From positions 62,001 to 126,000 of the forward strand of contig CALIMH010000005.1 in the NCBI GenBank assembly GCA_938028725.1: DNA of 64,000 nucleotides, read 5' to 3'. Below, piece after piece: positions 36,602-44,864 of this stretch. This stretch comes from an uncultured Anaerolineae bacterium (GTDB lineage: Bacteria > Chloroflexota > Anaerolineae > J036 > Brachytrichaceae). Position 1 is the first letter of the stretch; each line of letters opens with the position of its first letter. The position numbers were made by a program, and so were the translations under genes. A model generated the notes under the pieces. That model was given only the letters and a program-made list of their open reading frames with translations, had not been told where the DNA came from and made no database searches.

Positions 36602-38428
36602 TCAGATTTGCGCGATGGCGAGGCGGCGCAGCCGCGAGCGCTTTTTGGTTTGGTGTGCGGCCATCCGCTCCAGCACGCCGCTCAAGAAGTGCACCGCTTC
36701 GATCACGTAGTCACCCTTATTCAGCATCACGCATTCGGCGCGCCCACTCATGACAGCGTCGGACACCTCTGCACGCGACGGTGCGCCGCCCTTGGCGAGC
36801 GATTCGAGCACTTGCGTGGCCCAAATAACGGGGACATGTGCTGCTTCACAAAGCCAGAGGATTTCCTCCTGCACTTCTGCGAGGCGCTCGAATCCCACCT
36901 CGACGGCTAGGTCCCCCCGCGCCACCATCACGCCGATGGCGGCCGTTTGCATGCCAGCCAGCAGCAAGCGCGGCAGGTTTTCAAAAGCGCGGCGGGTCTC
37001 GATCTTCAGCACGATACCGACGTGGGATGCGTCCAGGCGTTGCAGCTCGTGCGCTAGGGTGAGTACGTCTTGCGGCTCGCGCACGAAAGAAAGCCCCACC
37101 ATGTCCACGCGGTGCGCCATCAGCGCTAGATCGGCGCGGTCCTTGTCCGTCAACGCGGGCAGCTCGAGCCAGGAGTCCGGCAAGTTGATCCCCTTCTCAG
37201 GGCCAAGTTTGCCCCCCTTCGCCCGGCAGTGGGTGATCTCGACGCGCATCGTGTGTCCGTCGTTGCTCAGCACGCGCCCGCCGATCTTGCCATCGTCGAA
37301 CCAGATGGATTCGCCGACAGCGACGTTGCGAAACGCCTCGCCAAGCGTGCAGGAGATGTGCGCCGGCTTGATCGCTTGTCCCTGCGAATTGCGTTGGGCC
37401 GAACGGCCTGCGACAGTGTCGTTGGTGATCAGCAGCGTGTCCCCCACGCGCAAGGTGATTGGCTCAAACACCGGCGGCAGCGGTCCGATGCGCCCCTCGC
37501 TGAGCGTTTGGCCGTCGCGCAGCAAGCGGACCACACCTCCTGTCTCGAAGTAGGTGGTGCGGTCGCATTCGGCGACGAAGGTATTTGCCCCAACAGAGGT
37601 GATGTGAAAGCGTCGGTTGCGCCCGCGCGCGTCCTTGAGCAGGAGCGTGTCGCCAACCTGCGCGTGTGCGGGGATGTCGCCCTCCAAGGGGATGAGTGGC
37701 AGGAGCGGGTCAGCTTGAGCTGGCGAGGGGGCAAAGTGCACGCGGGCGGGTGTGATCACACACCCGCGCACGTCGCGCACAGGGCGCGACTTGATGACGT
37801 AAGCGAATGGGGCCAGAGGCCCGGTGCGCAGCTTTGGGCCGGCCAGGTCGAGGTAAATCTTGCAGCTTCGCCCCAGCTCGCGTTCGGCGCGGCGTAGGTG
37901 CTCGATCATCATCAGCCATTCACCGGGTGAGTCGTGCGCACAGTTGATGCGCATCACATCCATGCCGGCTGCTAACAACTCGCGCACAAATGCACCGTCT
38001 CGCGCGGCAAAGCTCGGCATGGTGACCATGATGCGCACGTTGCGCTTTCCTGAGGGTGTGCCAAATAGCCGCTGGGTGTGCTCCTCCAGCAGTTGATTCC
38101 CGCTGCGGAAGGTGGTCGGCACATCGGCAGGATTCAGAGCCGCTTGCTGGCCCAAGAGGGCGTGCAGCGCTGTCAGCACACCGTGAAGGCTGTGCATCAC
38201 GTGGCTCTCCGAGCGCCCCAGCGAGCTGAGGCCAAGCGAGGCCAGCTCGTCTTGCAGGTGGCGAATGTCGTGTTGACGGAGCGCAAGGTAATGCAGCAGA
38301 TTGCGAGCGCTTTCTCGATACGCCGGCGACGCCTGAGCGATGGCCGATTGGTGCTTCGCCTCCAGCGCTAAGGCGTGATCTCGCAGTTGGCTCACCGATC
38401 GAATCAAGTGCTCCAGCACAGCATTCAT
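36602..38428 (-). CDS. pyk: Pyruvate kinase with N-terminal helical extension and no C-terminal domain
   Basis: A 608-residue protein. Residues 1-130 are helical and unlike normal pyruvate kinase. The catalytic barrel starts near residue 130 (VRIMVTMPS) and contains VMRINCAHD, IYLDLAGPKLRTG and the signature VLKIETRRAFENLP with the catalytic Lys and metal Glu. Later IGVMVARGDLAVEVGFERL and VIWATQVLESL give the ADP/PEP-site residues (in fragments GDLAVEVGFERL; IWATQVLE). The B domain between them is enlarged. The chain ends about 50 residues after the barrel, so the allosteric C-terminal domain is missing. It converts PEP and ADP to pyruvate and ATP. Regulation by FBP or AMP is unlikely. Confidence 0.88.
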   Translation of the reverse strand: MNAVLEHLIRSVSQLRDHALALEAKHQSAIAQASPAYRESARNLLHYLALRQHDIRHLQDELASLGLSSLGRSESHVMHSLHGVLTALHALLGQQAALNPADVPTTFRSGNQLLEEHTQRLFGTPSGKRNVRIMVTMPSFAARDGAFVRELLAAGMDVMRINCAHDSPGEWLMMIEHLRRAERELGRSCKIYLDLAGPKLRTGPLAPFAYVIKSRPVRDVRGCVITPARVHFAPSPAQADPLLPLIPLEGDIPAHAQVGDTLLLKDARGRNRRFHITSVGANTFVAECDRTTYFETGGVVRLLRDGQTLSEGRIGPLPPVFEPITLRVGDTLLITNDTVAGRSAQRNSQGQAIKPAHISCTLGEAFRNVAVGESIWFDDGKIGGRVLSNDGHTMRVEITHCRAKGGKLGPEKGINLPDSWLELPALTDKDRADLALMAHRVDMVGLSFVREPQDVLTLAHELQRLDASHVGIVLKIETRRAFENLPRLLLAGMQTAAIGVMVARGDLAVEVGFERLAEVQEEILWLCEAAHVPVIWATQVLESLAKGGAPSRAEVSDAVMSGRAECVMLNKGDYVIEAVHFLSGVLERMAAHQTKKRSRLRRLAIAQI

Positions 38429-38473
38429 GCAGCAATCTTAAAAGCACGTGTTAAAAAGTTGTTGGGCGGGCAG

Positions 38474-39310
38474 CTAGCTGCGTGACTGCGCATGGGGCAT
38501 CAGGGGACCTCGGACGCCGGCCAGTGCGCGCACCTGCGCCGCGATGTCCGGCGCGGTGATCAGTGATTCGCCGACCAACACAGCGCGCGCGCCCATGCGA
38601 CTCACACGGGCGACGTCCTCGGCAGTGAAGATGCCGCTTTCGGAGACCAGTGTGATGTGCTTCTCGCCGTTCAGCAGCGCGGCGCAGCGGGCAGTGGTGT
38701 GCATATCCACGGTGAATGTGCGCAGGTCGCGGTTGTTGACGCCGATCACCTGTGCGCCGATGCGCAACGCGCGCTCGGTCTCCGCTTCATCATGCACCTC
38801 CACCAGCGGCGTCATGCCTAGCGAGCTGGCCAGCGTGTGCAAGTCGCGCAGTTGGGCTTGGTCGAGCGCAGCCACGATCAGCAGCACGGCATCGGCGCCG
38901 GCGGCGCGCGCTTCATACACCTGATACTCGTCCACGATGAAGTCCTTGCGCAACACGGGCAGCGCAGTCTCGTGGCGCACAGCGCGCAGATACTCCAATG
39001 AGCCTTGGAAGAACTGCTCGTCGGTCAACACACTGATCGCGGAGGCGCCGTTCTCGGCGTAAACCTTTGCGATGGACAGAGGGTTGAAATCGCCTCGGAC
39101 CAGCTCACCTTTTGAAGGCGACGCGCGCTTGATCTCGGCGATCAGCGCCACGCGACCATCAGCGTGCTGTAGCGCGCGGTGAAAGTGGCGCGAGGGGGAA
39201 GGGCTTTGCTCGGCCAGGCGGCGCATCTCCGCCAATGGTGTGGCCTGCTTGCGCGCCGGTAGCTCCCGATCGCGCTTGTGGGCTAGGATAATCTCCAAGA
39301 TCGAGGCCAT
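38474..39310 (-). CDS. trpC: Indole-3-glycerol-phosphate synthase
   Basis: A 278-residue TIM barrel. Catalytic motifs are EIKRASPSKG, VLRKDFIVDEYQVYEA, IGVNNRDL and VLVGESLI, matching the active-site Lys, Glu and Asn residues and the phosphate-binding loop. It closes the indole ring in tryptophan synthesis from CdRP. It stands alone, apart from other trp genes, first in a row with pyruvate kinase. ATG 39310 gives the normal N-terminus (ILEIILAHKRDREL); upstream frame extension runs through the divergent gene. The start shares a 37-base promoter gap with the phosphoesterase gene. Confidence 0.95.
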   Translation of the reverse strand: MASILEIILAHKRDRELPARKQATPLAEMRRLAEQSPSPSRHFHRALQHADGRVALIAEIKRASPSKGELVRGDFNPLSIAKVYAENGASAISVLTDEQFFQGSLEYLRAVRHETALPVLRKDFIVDEYQVYEARAAGADAVLLIVAALDQAQLRDLHTLASSLGMTPLVEVHDEAETERALRIGAQVIGVNNRDLRTFTVDMHTTARCAALLNGEKHITLVSESGIFTAEDVARVSRMGARAVLVGESLITAPDIAAQVRALAGVRGPLMPHAQSRS

Positions 39311-39325
39311 GGTTGTTGTGCCTCG

Positions 39326-39335
39326 ATGGTAACAT
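39326..39335. promoter_or_regulatory. Overlapping divergent -10-like elements
   Basis: Rightward TAACAT (39330-39335) lies 12 bases before the ATG at 39348. Leftward TACCAT (39331-39326) lies 15 bases before the trpC ATG at 39310. They share two bases, so polymerase cannot occupy both at once. Confidence 0.4.
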
Positions 39336-39347
39336 CCGCACGGCAAC

Positions 39348-39965
39348 ATGGAAGGCTTGACCGGCCAACATCCGATTGTGCTGGAACGTTGGTCGCGCCT
39401 CGGTGTGCTGTCGGATTCGCATGTGCCCCACCGTTTGCCGGCATTGCCGAAGCGAGTGTTGGAGCTGTTGGAAGGTTGTGACGCGATTTTGCACGCCGGC
39501 GACTTGGAGGCGCCGGACATTCTTGCTGAGCTGTCGCGTGTCGCCCCGACGTACGCCGTGCGCGGCAACCTTCACTGGCAGTTCAGCACCGGCACGCATG
39601 ACCAAGACTTACCGTTGAGCTTGCTGTTTCAAGCCGGCCCTCACGTCATTTGGCTGACACATGGCCATTTGCGCTTTCGCTATCTGGTGCTAGACAAGGT
39701 CTCACGTCGCTACCAGTTTGACACGCCGGAGCAGTTGAACGACCACTTGATCAGACGGCTGGCGGATTGGCGGCCGCCTCAGGCAAACATCGTTATCTTC
39801 GGCCACTCCCACTTCGCTTGTGCGAAGCGATGGGACGGTGTGCTGTATTTCAACCCCGGCGCTGTTGTTGGCTTGTGTTATCGGTCGCATACCCAATCGC
39901 CGCGCGTGGGTGTGTTGCACTTGGGCGGTGATGGCGACGTGCGATGGGAATGGCGTGAGCTCTGA
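39348..39965 (+). CDS. YfcE/MJ0936-type metallophosphoesterase
   Basis: A 205-residue calcineurin-like phosphoesterase. Motifs: SDSHVP (about residues 22-27), HAGDLE, THGH, FGHSH and NPGA. In the third motif, relatives have GNCD or GNHD, whereas this protein reads RGNLHW, so the usual Asp after the metal-binding Asn is absent. YfcE-like enzymes hydrolyse phosphodiesters such as cyclic nucleotides with Mn2+, and their natural role is uncertain. It is divergent from trpC and converges on a methyltransferase with 4 bases between. Confidence 0.85.
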   Translation: MEGLTGQHPIVLERWSRLGVLSDSHVPHRLPALPKRVLELLEGCDAILHAGDLEAPDILAELSRVAPTYAVRGNLHWQFSTGTHDQDLPLSLLFQAGPHVIWLTHGHLRFRYLVLDKVSRRYQFDTPEQLNDHLIRRLADWRPPQANIVIFGHSHFACAKRWDGVLYFNPGAVVGLCYRSHTQSPRVGVLHLGGDGDVRWEWREL

Positions 39966-39969
39966 GCGG

Positions 39970-40575
39970 CTACGTCCCGTTCTGATACGCAAGCCAGGCG
40001 GAGGCTTTGCCGGTCACCACGTCCACGCTGTCCGTGCGGCGCGTGAGCTGAAGGAAATCGAACACGCGCAGCTCGTCTTCAAGCAACCCAAAGGTGTGTG
40101 GTGGGCGTCGCCAGTGGACGTAAAGCAGCAGTGTGCCTCCCTTGGCGAGGAGTTCGCGCACACGCTGGGCGTAGCGCTGCTTATCCGCAGTGTCCAGGCT
40201 GAAGAAGCAACCGATGTCCAGGATGAGGTCGAAGTGGCCGCGCACTTTGCGCAAACGGGTGACGTCGTCCCAAAGCCATGTGATGCGCACACCAGCTGCA
40301 CGCGCTTTGCGCGCTGCTTGTCGCAGGGCGGGCCAGGCGAAGTCCACACCGGTCACGGTCCAGCCGCGCTGGGCCAGCGCGATGGCGTGGGTGCCGGTGC
40401 CGCAGCCAAGGTCGAGCGCGCGGCCAGGTGCGTGCGACTCCGCGAATGCGATCACCTCCGGCGCGGGGATGCCGTGGTCCCAAGGTGGCGATCCGCGCAC
40501 GTACCAGCGGTTGAAATCCAACCAACGCTGTAGCCGTCTCCACTGTCGCTGAAGTGTGGTCGGAAGCGCGCTCAT
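39970..40575 (-). CDS. Class I SAM-dependent methyltransferase (tellurite-resistance/Methyltransf_25 type)
   Basis: A 201-residue protein. The N-terminal WDHGIPAPEVIAF is typical of TehB-like and NNMT-type small-molecule methyltransferases. Motif I is ALDLGCGTGTHAI, the strand-2 acid is VTGVDFA and FDLILDIGCFFSL is motif IV. The C-terminus has LLLYVHWRRPPHTFG. It is the last gene of the leftward mdh group and starts one base after the stop of the zincin gene. The substrate is unknown. Confidence 0.87.
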   Translation of the reverse strand: MSALPTTLQRQWRRLQRWLDFNRWYVRGSPPWDHGIPAPEVIAFAESHAPGRALDLGCGTGTHAIALAQRGWTVTGVDFAWPALRQAARKARAAGVRITWLWDDVTRLRKVRGHFDLILDIGCFFSLDTADKQRYAQRVRELLAKGGTLLLYVHWRRPPHTFGLLEDELRVFDFLQLTRRTDSVDVVTGKASAWLAYQNGT

Positions 40576-40576
40576 C

Positions 40577-40954
40577 TCAGTAAGCGTCCAACTCGTCCAG
40601 GCGGTCGTCGCTGATGCCGAAGTGGTGCGCCAGCTCATGCAACACAGTGCGGCGCACTTCTGCGCGCAGCTCCTCCAACGAGTTGCAGGCCAGCTCGTGT
40701 GGACGCTGAAAGATGGTGATCAGGTCAGGCAGGGTCATATCGTAGTGTGTGCCGCGTTCCGTGAGCGGCACGCCGCGGTAGAGGCCAAACAATTCGTTGG
40801 GGTCGTCCTCATCGGCGTCGGCCAAGTCTGCGGGGCTGGGCTTGAGCTTCACTTCGATCTCCAGGTTGGCGATGCGATCGCGCAGTGCAGATGGCAGCGT
40901 GTCCACTGCCTCCCATACGAGTTGCTCGAACTCAGCACGGCTGACTTTCACCAT
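40577..40954 (-). CDS. Zincin-like metallopeptidase-family protein (DUF1025 type)
   Basis: A 125-residue protein. The zinc motif HELAHHFGI (about residues 106-114) is followed by SDDRLDEL near the C-terminus, the diagnostic end of the DUF1025/metallopeptidase family. The N-terminal half begins with SRAEFEQLVWEAVDTLP and contains FGLYRGVPLTERG, family-typical. Members are small, compact zincins thought to have minimal protease activity; the physiological role is unknown. It is translationally coupled to the methyltransferase gene. Confidence 0.9.
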   Translation of the reverse strand: MVKVSRAEFEQLVWEAVDTLPSALRDRIANLEIEVKLKPSPADLADADEDDPNELFGLYRGVPLTERGTHYDMTLPDLITIFQRPHELACNSLEELRAEVRRTVLHELAHHFGISDDRLDELDAY

Positions 40955-41001
40955 CGCACCGACAAGCGATCATAACGTGCGATGACGCAGCGTGATCCAG
41001 G

Positions 41002-42663
41002 CTACTGGAGGTGGTGTGGTGGGTCGTCAGCTTGGTCCGCCAGCCAGCCGCGTGATAGCAACAGCGCGCGGATTTCGTCGGCATCGCGCTGGCGCACTGC
41101 TAGCGTAGTTGGCGAGAGCCGCTCCACCCCTGCGCGGCGCGCTTCTGGCAGGCTTAACAGCGCATCGAGGATCGCCGGCTCGCGGGCACGCACCACCACG
41201 AGTGATGCCATGTGCACCTCCGCGCCGCGGTCTTCCCAGCGCTGAAGCGCGCGCTCGAGGCCTTTGGGGAGAGGATGGCTGGATTGGTGTTTGAGGAATC
41301 GCAACACTTGGCTGATACGGATGCCCTGGGCGCGGGCGCGCGCCAGCGCGCGCGGCGTCAGCCGATACACGTAGTGGGTGGGCCGGGTCTCCGCCCAGTC
41401 TGCGACCCGCGCGAGCTGGAAGCGCTGGCGACGCAGCGAGGCTGCGATGATCACGCGCCCGTCCTCCGTGACACGAAAGGGGTGGTCGGTGCTGATGGCG
41501 TCGTTCAGAGGCTCACCCTCTAGCCAGCGTAGTGGTCGGCTGATGATGAAGCGGATCAGTTGGCCCTCGACGTCGTCCCAGTGCTCGAAGCCGCTGAGGA
41601 ACGCACCGGTGCGCGCGTCGCGCACCTGCCACAGGTCGTAGCGGCCGTCGGGACGGGCGAAATCGGGCTGGGTTTGCTTGACGAAGGCGACAAAGCCGTC
41701 CACGTCTGTTGCCGGGTGCGCTTGTCGCCAGCGCTCCCAGAGCGAGCAGATGGCCTGTCGTTCGCGGCGCGGATCGTGCGTCCACGAGTGGGTCATATCC
41801 AGTTCCAGCGTTGGCACACAGGTGAGGTCGTCCCATGTGTCATCGTTGAGCCAGGCATCCACCAACGCACGGCGCTGGGTTTCAGCGTCGGCGGTGAGCC
41901 AAGCGCTCACCGCCGGCGCGACCAGGCGCAGACGTCGCTCATATGCGCGCACCCAGCCCATCCGCTGGCTGAGATGGAGCATCCAGGCGAACCGTCCCTT
42001 AGGGCTGTTGTCGAGCACGCCGTCGGCGTCGTGCAGCATCGGTGCAAGCTCGCGCCGCGCAGATACCTCCCACTCGTTGTTGTGCTTCAGACGCACCTCG
42101 CTGTTCTGGATGTGGCATAGCAGGGTGACCAGGTCCTCGATGAAGGGAAACCAACGCGACTCGCTGCCTGTGGCTGTTGCTGGCGGCAAAGTCTCAGCAG
42201 ACGCCCTCTCGGCTTCAGCAGCGGATGGCAGCAGGTGGTGGCGCAGCAACTCGTGCAGCTCATGGGGAATGAAGGCGACCTCTACCGGTGTGCTGCTGCC
42301 CTCGAATGCGCGCGAGATGAAGCCGTAGTACCACAGCGCCTCTGCCGGGCCCTGCGGTGATAGCCATGGGCGCTCGCGTTCCATGCGCCCTGGACCCATT
42401 TGGCGGATCGCTCCAAAGCGGCGCTCAAACGCAGCGAGGGGCATTCGCCCCCGTTGCTCTAAAAGCGCGCGCAGGGCGTGCTTCGCGTCGTCTGTCAGGG
42501 ATTGATAAGTGGCGATCAGGTGCTCCGGCTGTGTCATGTGCTGGGCGAGCAACTCAGCAGCCTCGCGTGGTGAGGTCGCCTCGATGGCAGCGTCCCACAG
42601 ATCGGCGATTACCATCAGGCGGATGAGCGGCTCGTCACGCAAACAAGCGCGCAGGGAGCGCAT
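41002..42663 (-). CDS. Helicase-associated (XPB/Ssl2-like N-terminal, Helicase_C_3) domain protein
   Basis: A 553-residue protein. The C-terminal third (about 395-550) fits the Helicase_C_3 domain: RVTEDGRVIIAASL, then YRLTPRALARARAQG, LRFLKHQSSHPLPKGLE and LQRWEDRGAEVHM. The first part has many winged-helix-like helices (LTDDAKHALRALLEQRGR). There is no Walker A or DEAD motif, so it has no helicase motor. Members occur in Chloroflexota and Actinomycetota beside XPB-like helicases. It may be a DNA-repair or regulatory accessory. ATG 42663 or GTG 42666 are the likely starts. It lies 26 bases downstream of mdh. Confidence 0.75.
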   Translation of the reverse strand: MRSLRACLRDEPLIRLMVIADLWDAAIEATSPREAAELLAQHMTQPEHLIATYQSLTDDAKHALRALLEQRGRMPLAAFERRFGAIRQMGPGRMERERPWLSPQGPAEALWYYGFISRAFEGSSTPVEVAFIPHELHELLRHHLLPSAAEAERASAETLPPATATGSESRWFPFIEDLVTLLCHIQNSEVRLKHNNEWEVSARRELAPMLHDADGVLDNSPKGRFAWMLHLSQRMGWVRAYERRLRLVAPAVSAWLTADAETQRRALVDAWLNDDTWDDLTCVPTLELDMTHSWTHDPRRERQAICSLWERWRQAHPATDVDGFVAFVKQTQPDFARPDGRYDLWQVRDARTGAFLSGFEHWDDVEGQLIRFIISRPLRWLEGEPLNDAISTDHPFRVTEDGRVIIAASLRRQRFQLARVADWAETRPTHYVYRLTPRALARARAQGIRISQVLRFLKHQSSHPLPKGLERALQRWEDRGAEVHMASLVVVRAREPAILDALLSLPEARRAGVERLSPTTLAVRQRDADEIRALLLSRGWLADQADDPPHHLQ

Positions 42664-42689
42664 CACAAGACGCAGCCGGCAGCGGTGGA

Positions 42690-43643
<954 letters not shown>

Positions 43644-43706
43644 TTAGTTGATGAATTCGAGCGCAGCTTGATGTTTAGCTGCGCGCGTGCAACACTGTCC
43701 GTGTGG

Positions 43707-43728
43707 ATCATACTCGGCTAGTTAGAAT
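43707..43728. promoter_or_regulatory. Back-to-back promoters of mdh and the glycolipid glycosyltransferase
   Basis: Leftward TATGAT (43712-43707) serves mdh; rightward TAGAAT (43723-43728) lies 14 bases before the ATG at 43743. Only 10 bases separate the two hexamers. Confidence 0.45.
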
Positions 43729-43742
43729 CCGAAACACGTTGC

Positions 43743-44864
43743 ATGGCTGTTTTTGCGCTGCTCTACTCGGATACAGGCGGCGGACATCGCACAGCGGCGG
43801 GCAGCATCAAGCAAGCACTCGACATGCTCTGTCCTGATCACACGGTGCGAGTGTTCAATGCAATTCGCTACCTGCCGCGTCCATTCAACCAAAGCGAGCA
43901 GACCTATCGCTTTTCCCTCACCTACGCTCGCTGGATGCACCGTTTGAGCTACGCGCTGCTCGACGACGAGTGGCGAACCAAGTCCGCTGCGCGCTTGCTG
44001 CTGTGGTTAGACGCAGCGCGATTGGAGCGCTTCATTTGCTCAGCGCAAGCCGATGTGTATGTGTCCTGCCAGCCGCATTTCAACCTCTTCTTCCCGCCCG
44101 TGTTGCGTCGGATCGCTCCGCGCGCGCGCTACGTGCACGTGGTCACTGACTTGAGCCGACTGCACGCCTCTCACGTCGTGCCTACCGCCGACCTGATCAC
44201 CACGCCCACCGAGGAGGCACGGCAGGAGTTGCTCGCGCGCGGGGTGTTGCCCTCTCGCGTGATCACCACCGGCCAGCCAGTCGCGCCCACGCTACAGCAG
44301 CGCATCGCTCGCGCTGCTGCTTCGCGCGACCGCCATGACACTCGGTTACGAGTTCTGTTGCTCAGCGGCGGCGAAGGCTCATCCATGCTAGGACGCATCG
44401 CACACGCGATCATCGAGGCACAGCTCCCGATTGTGCTTAACGTGGTGTGTGGTCGTAACGAAGCGCTGCGCGCTGCACTGATGCGCAGTCTGAACGACAG
44501 CTTGTTTACCCAAGTGTTGGGCTTTGTCGAGGACGTGCCGGAGCGCATGGGCTTGGCTGATGTGCTGATCACCAAGGCCGGCTCGACCACGCTGGCAGAG
44601 GGTTTCATCGCTGGCTTGCCAATCATCCTGTTTGACGCACTCCCAGGTCAAGAAGAGGGGCCGCGCGACTACGCAGTGTCGCACGGCGCGGCGCGTTGGT
44701 GCCCAACGGCGTCACAAGTAGTAGCTCAATTGCGCCACTGGCTGAAATGCCCAGAAGATATGCAGCGCGTGGCACGAGTATCGCGCGCGCTAGCGCGACC
44801 AGACGCAGCGCTTGACATAGCGCGCGCGTTGGCGCGCCTGGTGGAAGCTCCCCGTGCGCATTAG
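43743..44864 (+). CDS. MGDG-synthase/processive diacylglycerol glycosyltransferase-like protein (GT28)
   Basis: A 373-residue GT-B enzyme. The N-terminus has LYSDTGGGHRTAAGSIKQAL, the lipid-acceptor loop of MGDG synthases, shown in part (DTGGGHRTAA). The C-terminal donor domain has LLSGGEGSSMLGRIAHAI and TKAGSTTLAEGFIAGLP followed by ILFDALPGQEEGP, the conserved UDP-sugar site. The usual position after TKAG is G-G-x-T; here Ser-Thr-Thr. It should add hexose to diacylglycerol to make membrane glycolipids. It is a single-gene unit with a short leader, and its 3' end overlaps the convergent ATPase gene by 4 bases. Confidence 0.85.
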   Translation: MAVFALLYSDTGGGHRTAAGSIKQALDMLCPDHTVRVFNAIRYLPRPFNQSEQTYRFSLTYARWMHRLSYALLDDEWRTKSAARLLLWLDAARLERFICSAQADVYVSCQPHFNLFFPPVLRRIAPRARYVHVVTDLSRLHASHVVPTADLITTPTEEARQELLARGVLPSRVITTGQPVAPTLQQRIARAAASRDRHDTRLRVLLLSGGEGSSMLGRIAHAIIEAQLPIVLNVVCGRNEALRAALMRSLNDSLFTQVLGFVEDVPERMGLADVLITKAGSTTLAEGFIAGLPIILFDALPGQEEGPRDYAVSHGAARWCPTASQVVAQLRHWLKCPEDMQRVARVSRALARPDAALDIARALARLVEAPRAH

